DNA of 64,000 bases from an uncultured Jannaschia sp. (lineage in GTDB: Bacteria; Pseudomonadota; Alphaproteobacteria; Rhodobacterales; Rhodobacteraceae): assembly GCF_947503795.1 (NCBI RefSeq), contig NZ_CANNEZ010000003.1, forward strand, positions 276,357 to 340,356, in the 5' to 3' direction. Positions 8,892-17,093 of the stretch are shown here, in pieces. Within the stretch, counting starts at the first letter, position 1. Each line of letters begins with the position of its first letter. The notes below the pieces were generated by a model, which worked only from the letters and a program-made list of their open reading frames with translations, made no database searches and had not been told where the DNA came from. Both the position numbers and the translations under genes were made by a program.

Positions 8892-10387
8892 GCTGGTGTG
8901 CACTTCCGGCGCGTGGCCCGGAACCCGGCGCGCGCGATGGCGACCACGGTGATCGCGGTCAGCGCCCAGAACACCCAGGTGATCGGCCCCCGGAAGAGGA
9001 TCGTCGGGTTCGAGCCTGACATCAGCATCGCCTGGCGGAAGTTGTCCTCGAGCAGCGGGCCGAGGATGAAGGCGATGAGGAAGGGGGCCGCGGGGATCTG
9101 GAAGCGGAGGAAGAAGAACCCGACCCAGCCCATCGCGAACATCACGCCCACGTCGAAGAGATTGTTGTTCACCGCGAACACGCCGTAGATGCAGAGCACC
9201 ATCACCGCCGGGAAGAGCACGCCACGCGGGATGTCGGCCACGTAGCGGAAGGCGCGGATCGCGACCGAGCCCACCGCGAAGAGGAACACCGAGCTGACGA
9301 TCAGGCCGATGAACAGCCCGTAGATGATGTCGACGTTCAGGATGAACATCATCGGGCCGGGCTGCAGGCCGTGGACCATGAACGCGCCCATGATGATCGC
9401 GGTGATGACATCGCCCGGCACACCAAGCGCCAGAAGCGGGATCAGCGTGGCACCCGCGACGCCGTTGTTGCCCGCCTCGGCGGCGGCGACGCCCTCGAGT
9501 TCGCCCTTGCCGAAATTGGCCTTGTTGGGCGATTTCCGCCGTGCTTCGGAGTAGCTGAGGAAGGCCGAGGGGGCCGCGCCGATGCCCGGAATGGACCCGA
9601 GGAAGACGCCGATGAAACTGCCCCGGACGATGGACTTGAAGCTCGCCGCGTACTCCTTGAGCGTCACCCAGTTCTGGCCCAGCGCGCGCGTCTGGCCGTC
9701 ATGGGCGCGGGGGTTCCAGACCATCGACAGGATCTCGGGGATGGCGAAGAGGCCGATCAGCACGGCGATGAAGTTCAGCCCGCCCATCAGGTTCGGATCG
9801 CCGAAGGTGAAGCGGTTGGTGCCGTAGACGAGGTCGAGCCCGATCGTCGCCAGCAAAAGCCCCAGCAGCGCCGAGAGCGCGCCGCGCAGGAGGCTGTCGC
9901 CGGAGACGCCCGCGATGATCGTCAGCGAGAAGAGGATCAGCGTGAAGAATTCCGGCGGCCCGAAGGAAAGCGCGAAGCTCGCCAGCCAGCCCGCGAAGAG
10001 GATGAGCGCGAGGTTCGAGATGAGGTCGGCCGTGCAGGAGGCGTAGAGCGCCATCCCCAGCGCCTTGCCCGCCTTGCCCTGCTCGGCCAGCGGGTAGCCG
10101 TCGAGCACGGTGGCCGAGGAGGCTGGCGTGCCGGGCGTCTTGATGAGGATCGCGGGGATGGAGCCGCCGAAGATGCCGCCCTTGTAGACGCCCAGCAGCA
10201 GAAGGATGCCGGTGATCGGCTGCATCGCGAAGGTGAAGGGCAGGGTCAGGGCGACGGCCATGGTCGCCGACATGCCGGGGATGGCGCCACCGATGACCCC
10301 GATCACGACCCCGAGGCCGAGTGCGAGGAACGCCTCGACATTGCCGACGAGGGCGAGACCGGCCAGCAGGCTGTCGACGAAGCTCAT
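8888..10387 (-). CDS. tctA: Tripartite tricarboxylate transporter large membrane subunit TctA
   Basis: The product has 499 aa and about 12 membrane segments. It shows the TctA signature GGAIPGMSATMAVALTLPF near the N-terminus and the repeated SIPGIGAAPSAFLSY in the second half, which are pseudo-symmetric substrate-path motifs. It also has GGSIPAILIKTPGTPASS. It forms the inner-membrane channel of a secondary transporter that uses a periplasmic binding protein. The start overlaps the tctB stop by four bases, and the next gene (TPP enzyme) overlaps its own stop. The substrate cannot be read from the sequence; TTT systems carry citrate and other carboxylates. Confidence 0.95.
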   Translation of the reverse strand: MSFVDSLLAGLALVGNVEAFLALGLGVVIGVIGGAIPGMSATMAVALTLPFTFAMQPITGILLLLGVYKGGIFGGSIPAILIKTPGTPASSATVLDGYPLAEQGKAGKALGMALYASCTADLISNLALILFAGWLASFALSFGPPEFFTLILFSLTIIAGVSGDSLLRGALSALLGLLLATIGLDLVYGTNRFTFGDPNLMGGLNFIAVLIGLFAIPEILSMVWNPRAHDGQTRALGQNWVTLKEYAASFKSIVRGSFIGVFLGSIPGIGAAPSAFLSYSEARRKSPNKANFGKGELEGVAAAEAGNNGVAGATLIPLLALGVPGDVITAIIMGAFMVHGLQPGPMMFILNVDIIYGLFIGLIVSSVFLFAVGSVAIRAFRYVADIPRGVLFPAVMVLCIYGVFAVNNNLFDVGVMFAMGWVGFFFLRFQIPAAPFLIAFILGPLLEDNFRQAMLMSGSNPTILFRGPITWVFWALTAITVVAIARAGFRATRRKCTPA

Positions 10388-10872
10388 GGCAGTCTCACGA
10401 AAAGGCCCTGCGGGATGGCGACGCCCGCGACCTTGGCGAAGAAGAGATAGAGGACGAGCGGCACCACCACCGCCGAGACGAGCGCCCAGACGGGATGTTT
10501 CGTGCGGACCAGAAGGGCGAGCGCCACGAAGGTCAGCATCGCCGTCCAGACGAGGCCGAGCCGGGGCAGGGCGAGGAACGTCAGGACCATGACCACCGCC
10601 GCGCCCGCAAGGCGAAGCATCGCCGTGCCGCGGTCCTCGACGTCCGAGGTCGGCGCGGGCCCGCGGGGCTGGCGCCAGGCGGTGGCGATCAGCGACAGGC
10701 CGATCAGCGCCGTCAGGATCGCCAGTGCGTTCGGCCAGAAGAGCGGCGACAGCACGATGTTGCGGACATTGGACGGCGAGGAGACCCAGACCGGGATCGC
10801 GTAGAACAGGAGAAGCGCCGCCACCGCGACGGCCCCGACGCCCAGCTGCATGTGCAATCGTCGATCGTGCAA
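10384..10872 (-). CDS. tctB: Tripartite tricarboxylate transporter small membrane subunit TctB
   Basis: The product has 162 aa and four hydrophobic segments (starting VGAVAVAALLLFYAIPVWV; then WPNALAILTALIGLSLIA; LAGAAVVMVLTFLALPRLG; and a C-terminal helix). This is the layout of TctB. The TTG at 10872 has a well-spaced GGGAGAG upstream, so it may be the true start; the ATG at 10851 seven codons later lacks an obvious ribosome site. The TGA stop overlaps the tctA ATG. It lies downstream of tctC behind a strong hairpin. Confidence 0.85.
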   Translation of the reverse strand: MHDRRLHMQLGVGAVAVAALLLFYAIPVWVSSPSNVRNIVLSPLFWPNALAILTALIGLSLIATAWRQPRGPAPTSDVEDRGTAMLRLAGAAVVMVLTFLALPRLGLVWTAMLTFVALALLVRTKHPVWALVSAVVVPLVLYLFFAKVAGVAIPQGLFVRLP

Positions 10873-10897
10873 ACCGGCTCTCCCCTGGCATCGGTGC

Positions 10898-10926
10898 GGC
10901 GCGGCACGGATCGACCGTGCCGCGCC
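10898..10926 (-). terminator. Intercistronic hairpin between tctC and tctB
   Basis: A perfect 12-bp inverted repeat (GGCGCGGCACGG / CCGTGCCGCGCC) with a 5-base loop lies 18 bases after the tctC stop. No T-run follows, so it is more likely a 3'-end stabiliser or partial terminator that lets the binding protein be made in excess over the membrane subunits. Confidence 0.7.
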
Positions 10927-10944
10927 TCGCGTCGGATCAGCCTG

Positions 10945-11922
10945 TCAGCCTTCGATACGCATGCCAAGCTCGTCGACCAGCGCCCGGAAGGTTTCGTATT
11001 GCTGCTGGATGAAGGCGTTCGCCTGCTCGGGGTCCATCACCTCGATGATCGAGCCCGCGGATTCCATCACCTCGCGGAACCCTTCGTCCGCCGTGGCGGC
11101 GGTCATCCATTCGCCCCACTTGGCGGCGACGTCGTCGGGCAGACCCGCGGGCCCCGCGATCCCCGTCCAGCCGACGAGCTGTTCAAGCTCGGGATGGCCC
11201 AGGTCGGCGGCCGAAGGCGCGTCGAAGCCGGGCACCGGCTCGGCGGTGGTCACGAGAAGCGGGCGCATCTGCTCGTTGGCGATGAAGCCCGCGATCGAGG
11301 ACGAATTCGTGCAGAGGAAGTCCGCCGTGCCGTTCAGCACCGCGGTCGCCGCGGCCCCGCCGCCTTGTTGCGGGATGTGCGTCGCGGTGTTGGCCGCGTC
11401 CTCCAGCCCGAAGGCATCGAGCACCATGGTTGCGCCCAGATGCAGGCCGGAGCCCACACCCGAGGACGAGAAGGCGATCCCATCGCCCTGCGCCTTGGCG
11501 ATCAGGTCGTCCATCGACTGGATCTCGGAGCCGGCGGCGACGGCACAGGCGAAGGGGTTGATCTCGTAGACGGTCACGAAGCGGAAATCGTCGAGCGTGT
11601 AGGGCAGGGTCGCCTTCATCGCCGGATTGACCGAATGGCTGCCGACGCGCGCGAAAAGCATCGTGTAGCCGTCGGGCTGCGCGTTCTGGACGGCGACCGA
11701 GCCGGTGGCCCCGCCCGCGCCGGTGATGTTCGACATGACGAGCGCTTGGCCCACGGCCTCGCCCAGGGGCGCGGCGATGGCGCGCGCCGAGATGTCGGTG
11801 GCGCCGCCCGCGCCGTAGGGGATCACCATGTTGATGGCCCGCTCGGGGTACTCGGCCCAAGCGGCGGTCGCGGTCAGGCCAGTCAGTGCAGCGGCCACAA
11901 GGCCGGTGTGGAAACGTGTCAT
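10945..11922 (-). CDS. tctC: Tripartite tricarboxylate transporter substrate-binding protein TctC
   Basis: The product has 325 aa. It has a signal peptide MTRFHTGLVAAALTGLTATA ending at AWA-EYPE, then the TctC/Bug-type opening YPERAINMVIPYGAGGATDI and the second ligand-loop region ITGAGGATGSVAVQNAQPDG. It is a periplasmic binding protein that hands its ligand to TctAB. ATG 11922 is chosen because it begins the signal peptide. It is first in a five-gene leftward operon (tctC-tctB-tctA-TPP enzyme-FAD oxidase), divergent from a lysR gene. Confidence 0.93.
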   Translation of the reverse strand: MTRFHTGLVAAALTGLTATAAWAEYPERAINMVIPYGAGGATDISARAIAAPLGEAVGQALVMSNITGAGGATGSVAVQNAQPDGYTMLFARVGSHSVNPAMKATLPYTLDDFRFVTVYEINPFACAVAAGSEIQSMDDLIAKAQGDGIAFSSSGVGSGLHLGATMVLDAFGLEDAANTATHIPQQGGGAAATAVLNGTADFLCTNSSSIAGFIANEQMRPLLVTTAEPVPGFDAPSAADLGHPELEQLVGWTGIAGPAGLPDDVAAKWGEWMTAATADEGFREVMESAGSIIEVMDPEQANAFIQQQYETFRALVDELGMRIEG

Positions 11923-12038
11923 GCAATCCTCCCATGCGAAGCGGTGGTCCGCGCCATCCTCCCTGACGACCCGGCCCCGGTTCTTGACAAAGGATAGGGT
12001 TAAGGGAAAATCGGTAGAAAGCACCAATAATTTACAGG

Positions 12039-12061
12039 ATACGAAAGCAGCGCTTACGTAT
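12039..12061. promoter_or_regulatory. LysR-type operator between tctC and lysR
   Basis: In the divergent promoter region lies an extended dyad: ATACG-n-AAGC-nnn-GCTT-n-CGTAT. Outer arms (5 bp) and inner arms (4 bp) are both perfect. It is 28 bases before the lysR ATG and about 117 bases before tctC. Position and symmetry suit a binding site for the adjacent LysR regulator. Confidence 0.6.
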
Positions 12062-12089
12062 CGCGTCGGTCGAACCATGGGGGCGGACC

Positions 12090-12998
12090 ATGTCGATCCG
12101 AATGCTCCGAACCCTTATCGCGGTGGACGATCACGGCACCTTCTCGGCGGCGGCGGGCGCGGTCTTCGTCACCCATGCCGCCGTCAGCCAGCAGATGAAG
12201 GCGCTCGAGGCCGAGTGGGACGTGAAGCTTTTCGACCGCTCGCGGCGCACGCCGGTCTTCACGCCGGTCGGGCGCGCGATGGTCGCCCGCGCCCGGCAGG
12301 TCGTCGCCGATTACGATGACCTCGTGCCTTCGGTGCTGGGTGATGGCGGGCTGTCCGGTGAGTTGACCCTCGGCGTGGTGCCGACAACCCTGACAGGGCT
12401 CGCGCCACTTGGGGTGTCGGCGTTGCGGCAGGCCTATCCCGATCTGCAGGTGCGGCTGCAAGGTGGCCTGACCTACGCGCTGTTGCGGATGGTCGAGCGC
12501 GGGCAACTGGACGCCGCCGTCGTCTCGCGCCCCGGCCTGATTCCGCAAGGCCATGACTGGCATGCCGTCGCCGCAGAGGAGTTGCAGCTTCTGGCGGCCG
12601 AGAACACCGAGGGCGACGATCCCGTCGAACTCCTCCGCCGCCACCCTTTCATCCGGTTCAGCCGGGACGCCGTCGTGGGCGCGATGATCGAGACCTGGCT
12701 CCAGGAGAAGGGCATCGTCGTGCAGGAGGCGATGGAGCTGGAGGGGCTCGACGCCATTTCGTCCATGGTCCTGTGCAACATGGGCGTCGCCATCGCACCC
12801 CGCCGCGCGGTCCAGCCGCAACAGCCCTTGCCGCTTCGGCGCATCCCGCTGGGTCCCGATGCGCCGGTCCGGCATCTGGGCCTCGTCTGCCGCGCCGACA
12901 GCACCAAGACCCGCGCCATCGAGGCGCTGGTCGCACGGCTCCGCAGCGCGGTCGCGTTGGGCGTGCTGACCCCCGAAGGGATCCGCGATGTCGTTTGA
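12090..12998 (+). CDS. LysR family transcriptional regulator of the tct operon
   Basis: The product has 302 aa. An N-terminal winged helix-turn-helix (residues about 1-60: MLRTLIAVDDHGTFSAAAGA, then THAAVSQQMKALE) is followed by a periplasmic-binding-like effector domain from about residue 88 (ELTLGVVPTTLTGLAPL). GGGGCGGACC gives a ribosome site just before ATG 12090. It is divergent from tctC with a 167-base shared region holding a strong dyad, so it probably activates the tct operon in response to the transported acid or a metabolite. It overlaps the following permease gene by 11 bases. Confidence 0.92.
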   Translation: MSIRMLRTLIAVDDHGTFSAAAGAVFVTHAAVSQQMKALEAEWDVKLFDRSRRTPVFTPVGRAMVARARQVVADYDDLVPSVLGDGGLSGELTLGVVPTTLTGLAPLGVSALRQAYPDLQVRLQGGLTYALLRMVERGQLDAAVVSRPGLIPQGHDWHAVAAEELQLLAAENTEGDDPVELLRRHPFIRFSRDAVVGAMIETWLQEKGIVVQEAMELEGLDAISSMVLCNMGVAIAPRRAVQPQQPLPLRRIPLGPDAPVRHLGLVCRADSTKTRAIEALVARLRSAVALGVLTPEGIRDVV

Positions 12999-13731
12999 AT
13001 TCGTGGCGCTTCTTCTGGCGGGCGCCGCGCTGGGTGGCTTCATCAATGGCCTCGCGGGATTCGGCACGGCGCTCTTCGCGCTGGGCTTCTGGCTTCAGAT
13101 CATGCCGCCTGTGCAGGCCGTCGCGATCGTCGTCGTCATGTCGGTTGTCAGCGGGCTTCAGGGCGTCTGGCTCGTGCGCCGCGCGATGATCTCCCAGCGG
13201 CGCCGCCTCGCGCGGTTCCTGTTGCCCGCGCTGCCGGGCATCCCGCTCGGCGTCGCGGCGCTGTCGGTCCTGTCGGCGGATGTGCTGAAGGCCGTGATCG
13301 CGGGCTTCATGCTTCTTTATGGCGGGTTCTTCGGGCTTCGGGCGGCCTTGCCGAAATTCGAGCGGCCGACCCCGTTGGGCGACGTGGCCGTGGGCTTCCT
13401 CGGCGGTGTCCTGGGCGGCGCGGCGTCGCTTTCGGGGGCGCTGCCGACGATGTGGTGCGCCCTGCGGCCCTGGCCCAAGGCCGAGGTTCGCGCGGTGTTG
13501 CAACCGTTCAATGTGACCGTGCTGGGTCTGACGGCGCTGACCCTCGCCATCCAGGGCACCTACGACCGCGAGACACTCATCTTCATCGCCGTCGCCCTGC
13601 CGGTGACGATGATCTCGGCGCAGATCGGGATCGCGGTGTTCAAGCGGCTGAACGATGACGCCTTCCGCCGCCTTGTCATCGCGATGATGCTGGTCTCGGG
13701 GGCGATGCTGCTGGCGCGGGTCGTGCTCTGA
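12988..13731 (+). CDS. TauE/SafE family membrane permease
   Basis: The product has 247 aa and about eight hydrophobic segments. The N-terminal helix carries GGFINGLAGFGTALFALGFW and the half-repeat has GGVLGGAASLSGALPTMWC, matching the duplicated TauE/SafE (DUF81) motif. The family exports or imports small organic anions or sulfur oxyanions. It overlaps the lysR gene by 11 bases, so the two are co-transcribed and the permease may belong to the same substrate response. The real substrate is not visible. Confidence 0.85.
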   Translation: MSFEFVALLLAGAALGGFINGLAGFGTALFALGFWLQIMPPVQAVAIVVVMSVVSGLQGVWLVRRAMISQRRRLARFLLPALPGIPLGVAALSVLSADVLKAVIAGFMLLYGGFFGLRAALPKFERPTPLGDVAVGFLGGVLGGAASLSGALPTMWCALRPWPKAEVRAVLQPFNVTVLGLTALTLAIQGTYDRETLIFIAVALPVTMISAQIGIAVFKRLNDDAFRRLVIAMMLVSGAMLLARVVL

Positions 13732-13750
13732 CGCCCGCGCCGAACAGGGA

Positions 13751-14275
13751 TCAGGAGGGCGTGACCTGTGCGGCCTCGGCCTGCGCGCGGCGCGTGATCT
13801 CGTTGCGGTAGAGGGCGACGAAATCGATGTTCTCGAGGTTGAGCGGCGGGAAGCCCCCGTCGCGCGACACGTCCGAGACGATACGGCGCAGGAACGGGAA
13901 GAGCATCCGGGGGCATTCGATCAGGAGGTAGGGATGCAGTTGCTGGTCCGGCACGTTCTGGATCGCGAAGAGGCCGGCGTAATCCAGCTCCATCGCGAAG
14001 ATCGTGGCCTCGCCGCCCTTGGCCTTGGCGGTGATGTTGAGCTTCACCGCGACTTCGAACTGGCCGTCCGTCGAGCGCTTCTTGGCATCCAGCCCGACCT
14101 GCACGTTGATGTCGGGCTGGCCCTCCATCGTGATGCCCTTCTGGACGGCCACGTTCTCGAACGACATGTCGCGGATGAACTGCCCGAGCACCTGCATCTG
14201 GGGCGGGGCCTGCGCGGCATCGGTCGGCGCGGCTTCGGGGGCGGCTTGGGCGTCGGGGCTCTGTTCATCGGCCAT
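13751..14275 (-). CDS. secB: Protein-export chaperone SecB
   Basis: The product has 174 aa. A low-complexity Ala/Pro-rich N-terminus (about 25 residues) is followed by the conserved SecB core: QVLGQFIRDMSFENV, then VQVGLDAKK and YAGLFAIQN, ending with the typical ECPRMLFPFLRRIVSDVSRD and GGFPPLNLENIDF. SecB is a cytosolic tetramer that keeps preproteins unfolded and delivers them to SecA. It converges with the TauE-type gene (19-base gap). The next gene on the same strand upstream is fxsA. Confidence 0.97.
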   Translation of the reverse strand: MADEQSPDAQAAPEAAPTDAAQAPPQMQVLGQFIRDMSFENVAVQKGITMEGQPDINVQVGLDAKKRSTDGQFEVAVKLNITAKAKGGEATIFAMELDYAGLFAIQNVPDQQLHPYLLIECPRMLFPFLRRIVSDVSRDGGFPPLNLENIDFVALYRNEITRRAQAEAAQVTPS

Positions 14276-14361
14276 CGGGCGGAATCCTCGGGTCTGGTGT
14301 CTGGAAAAGGTCGCCGACGGACGTATCAGAGGGGCCGGAGGCTCACAACCGGGCGCGGGCC

Positions 14362-14856
14362 TCAGCGGCGTTCGGTCCAGCCCGACGGCCCGTCGCGGCG
14401 CGGCATTTCGACGTAATCGCCTTCGACCACGTCGTCGCGGGGGTCGATCGGTCGCGGGTCGCCCTGCGGATCGGCCGAGTGCGGCGGCGCGCCCATCGTG
14501 AAGGACTGCACGCGGATGCGCTTGCGGACATAGCCCATGATCGCGTCCCGCACCCCCGGCACCAGAAGCGCGAAGCCGAGCCCGTCGGTGAAGAAGCCCG
14601 GCGTCAGCAGCAGCAGACCCGAGGCGAGGATCATCGCACCATGGGCCAGCGGCCGCGTCGGGTCCGACAGGTTCGAGAGCGAGCCCTGGATGCGCGCCAG
14701 CTCGGCCAGGCCCTGGCGGCGCACGAGATACGTGCCCAGCGCCGCCGTCGCGATCACGATCGCGAGGGTCGGCCAGAGGCCGAGCCAACCGCCCACCTGG
14801 ATGAAGAGCGCGATCTCCAGGATGGGAACGGCGACGAACAGGGCGAAGAGCCACAT
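14362..14856 (-). CDS. fxsA: FxsA family membrane protein
   Basis: The product has 164 aa. The N-terminus MWLFALFVAVPILEIALFIQ, a second segment near GLWPTLAIVIATAALGTYLV, the amphipathic QGLAELARIQ and the third segment GAMILASGLLLLTPGFFTDGL are the FxsA family pattern. A charged cytoplasmic tail follows. E. coli FxsA relieves F-plasmid exclusion of phage T7; its normal role is unknown. It is divergent from the Tim44-like gene and upstream of secB. Confidence 0.9.
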   Translation of the reverse strand: MWLFALFVAVPILEIALFIQVGGWLGLWPTLAIVIATAALGTYLVRRQGLAELARIQGSLSNLSDPTRPLAHGAMILASGLLLLTPGFFTDGLGFALLVPGVRDAIMGYVRKRIRVQSFTMGAPPHSADPQGDPRPIDPRDDVVEGDYVEMPRRDGPSGWTERR

Positions 14857-14961
14857 CGGCGGGAACTCCGGTCTTCGGGGCGGGGTGCTTTCCTTGACCC
14901 CCTCGCGGCCTTACATATGTGCGGAGCGGGCGATACCAACCCGCCGCGCCCGGAGAGAAGG

Positions 14962-15624
14962 ATGGACGACGCTGTGATTCAACTGCTGGTACTGGCCGCG
15001 ATCGCCCTGTTCCTGGTCATCCGCCTGAAGAACGTTCTGGGCACGCGCACGGGCTTCGAGAAGCCGCCCGCCGTGGACGGCCCCTCGCCGTCGCGCGACG
15101 TGCGCCGCGACTTCGAGGTGATCGAGGGCGGGCCCGACACCGATATCACCGACCATGCCGCCGATGGCTCCGAGACGGCCAAGGCGCTGGCCGCGATGAA
15201 GCTGGCCGAGCCGGGCTTCAACGTCACCGAGTTCGTGAGCGGCGCGCGGCAGGCCTACGAGATGATCCTGATGGCCTTCGAGAAGGGTGATCTGGCCCCC
15301 GTGCAGTCGTTCCTGTCCGAAGACGTGTACGAAGCGTTCCTGTCGGTCGTGTCGGACCGCGAGGACAAGGGTCTGACGATCGAGGCGAATTTCGTCGGCG
15401 TCCGCGAGACGAACCTCACCGAGGCCGAGTTCGATCGCGCGACCGACGAGGGCCAGATCACGCTGCGCTTCGTGGCCGAGCTGACGAGTGTCGTGCGCGA
15501 TGCCGAGGGCACGGTGATCGAGGGCAATCCCAACGAAATCAAGAAGCAGCGCGACGTCTGGACCTTCGCCCGCACCATGGGCACCGGCGATCCGAACTGG
15601 AAGCTGGTCGCGACGGGCGGCTGA
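14962..15624 (+). CDS. Tim44/TimA-like inner-membrane domain protein
   Basis: The product has 220 aa. An N-terminal membrane anchor (VIQLLVLAAIALFLVIRLKN, residues 5-24) is followed by a charged linker and a C-terminal Tim44-like domain starting near ETAKALAAMKLAEPGFNVTE and containing the family motif FVSGARQAYEMILMAFEKGD. Alphaproteobacterial members are thought to be related to mitochondrial Tim44, possibly acting in inner-membrane or periplasmic protein handling; function is not settled. GGAGAGAAGG precedes ATG 14962. Its TGA stop is followed, in the same frame with one codon between, by the ATG of the mltA gene. Confidence 0.88.
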   Translation: MDDAVIQLLVLAAIALFLVIRLKNVLGTRTGFEKPPAVDGPSPSRDVRRDFEVIEGGPDTDITDHAADGSETAKALAAMKLAEPGFNVTEFVSGARQAYEMILMAFEKGDLAPVQSFLSEDVYEAFLSVVSDREDKGLTIEANFVGVRETNLTEAEFDRATDEGQITLRFVAELTSVVRDAEGTVIEGNPNEIKKQRDVWTFARTMGTGDPNWKLVATGG

Positions 15625-15627
15625 TCC

Positions 15628-16512
15628 ATGACGCCCGCGGATGACACCGAGGCCGCCTCCGGGCGGCCTTCGCATACCGATCTGACGGGCTGGGCGGTCG
15701 ACGATCTGGACGCGGCACTGGGTGCGTTCCTGCGCAATCCCGAGGGGCCGCTCTCCGCAGCCGCGCGGGCCGCCCCCGACGGGCGCCGCTTCTTCGAGAC
15801 GTATTTCACGCCCGACGCACCGGTGGCCGGGCACTTCACCGGCTATTACGAGCCCGAGATCCGGGCCTCGCGGACCCGGACCGACGCGTTCCCGGTTCCG
15901 ATCCATGCCGATCCGCCCGGCGGCATCGCGCTGCCCCGCGACGGGATCGACGCCCATCTGGCGGGCTACGAGATCGCGTGGCTGCGCGACGAGGTGGACC
16001 GGTTCTTCCTGCAGGTGCAGGGCTCCGGACGGCTGATTTTCTCGGATGGCACGACGCTGCGGGTCGGGCATTCGGCCAAGAACGGGCATCCTTACGTGTC
16101 GATCGGACTCCTCCTGATCGAACGGGGCATCTTCGGCGCGGATATCACGGCGGACGCGCTGAAGGACTGGCTCCGTGCAGACCCCGAGCGCGGGCGCGCG
16201 GTGATGGCCGAGAACCCGAGCTACGTGCTCTTCCGCGTGGTCGACCTGTCGGATGCGACGGGACCGATGGGCACGCTTTGCCCGGTGACGCCGATGCGGT
16301 CCGTTGCCGTCGATCCGGAGCATGTGGCGCTGGGCACGCCCGTCTGGATCGAGGTCGAGGGCCACGCCCGGCTCTGCATCGCGCAGGACACGGGTTCGGC
16401 CATCAAGGGGCCGGGCCGGGCGGATCTGTACCATGGCTCGGGCGACGTGGCGGGCCATGCGGCGGGCCGGCTGAACGCGCGCGGCACGCTCACGCCGCTC
16501 CGGCCGCGATGA
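15628..16512 (+). CDS. mltA: Lytic murein transglycosylase A, no visible signal peptide
   Basis: The product has 294 aa. The MltA barrel is evident in GHFTGYYEPEIRAS, then RFFLQVQGSGRL and HPYVSIG. The 3D domain follows, with VAVDPEHVALGTPVWIE and the catalytic-Asp region AQDTGSAIKGPGRADLYHG. The enzyme cleaves the MurNAc-GlcNAc bond, forming 1,6-anhydro ends. The start is fixed: an in-frame TGA (end of the Tim44-like gene) lies one codon before ATG 15628. The resulting N-terminus MTPADDTEAASGRPSHTDLT is polar, with no signal peptide or lipobox, which is odd for a periplasmic enzyme. The next gene overlaps by four bases. Confidence 0.9.
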   Translation: MTPADDTEAASGRPSHTDLTGWAVDDLDAALGAFLRNPEGPLSAAARAAPDGRRFFETYFTPDAPVAGHFTGYYEPEIRASRTRTDAFPVPIHADPPGGIALPRDGIDAHLAGYEIAWLRDEVDRFFLQVQGSGRLIFSDGTTLRVGHSAKNGHPYVSIGLLLIERGIFGADITADALKDWLRADPERGRAVMAENPSYVLFRVVDLSDATGPMGTLCPVTPMRSVAVDPEHVALGTPVWIEVEGHARLCIAQDTGSAIKGPGRADLYHGSGDVAGHAAGRLNARGTLTPLRPR

Positions 16513-17093
16513 CCCGGCGGCGGCGGGGCCTCTCGCCCGAGGATCGGGATATCTGGGCGCGCGTCACGCGCGATGCCGACCCCTTGCATCCCGAGCGTCG
16601 CGCGGCACCGCCACCCGAACCGATCCCGCGTCCGACCCCTACGCCGCAGGCCCCCCGGATCGATCCCTTCCGCATCGGCGGCGCGGCGCGGGCACGGGGT
16701 TCGACCCATGCGCTGGCCCCGGCGCTGCCCGACCAGATCCGGGCCCAGCCGCTCCGGATGGATGCCAAAACGCACAAGCGGATGCGGTCGGGCAAGATGC
16801 GGCCCGAGGCCAAGCTGGATCTGCACGGAATGACGCTCGACGCCGCCCAGCCCGAGCTCGTGCGCTTCGTGACGGGCGCGCATGGCGCCGGCAAGCGGCT
16901 GCTTCTGGTGGTGACGGGCAAGGGCAAGTCGAAACCGGGCACGGGGCCGATCCCGAACCGGCTGGGCGTGCTGCGCCACCAGGTGCCGCAATGGCTGCGG
17001 ATGGCGCCGCTGGCGCCTCTGGTTCTTCAGGTGACCGAAGCCAGCCGGGCCCATGGCGGGTCAGGCGCGTATTACGTCTATCTCCGGCGCTAG
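16509..17093 (+). CDS. Smr domain protein
   Basis: The product has 194 aa. A Pro/Arg-rich N-terminal half precedes a C-terminal Smr domain with the family motifs KLDLHGMTLDAAQPEL and VVTGKGKS, ending [17 protein letters not shown]. Smr domains are nucleic-acid endonucleases or nicking modules; stand-alone Smr proteins act in RNA or DNA metabolism, including ribosome rescue in some bacteria. The ATG overlaps the mltA stop (ATGA). The last 33 bases overlap the 3' end of the convergent MFS gene. Confidence 0.92.
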   Translation: MTRRRRGLSPEDRDIWARVTRDADPLHPERRAAPPPEPIPRPTPTPQAPRIDPFRIGGAARARGSTHALAPALPDQIRAQPLRMDAKTHKRMRSGKMRPEAKLDLHGMTLDAAQPELVRFVTGAHGAGKRLLLVVTGKGKSKPGTGPIPNRLGVLRHQVPQWLRMAPLAPLVLQVTEASRAHGGSGAYYVYLRR

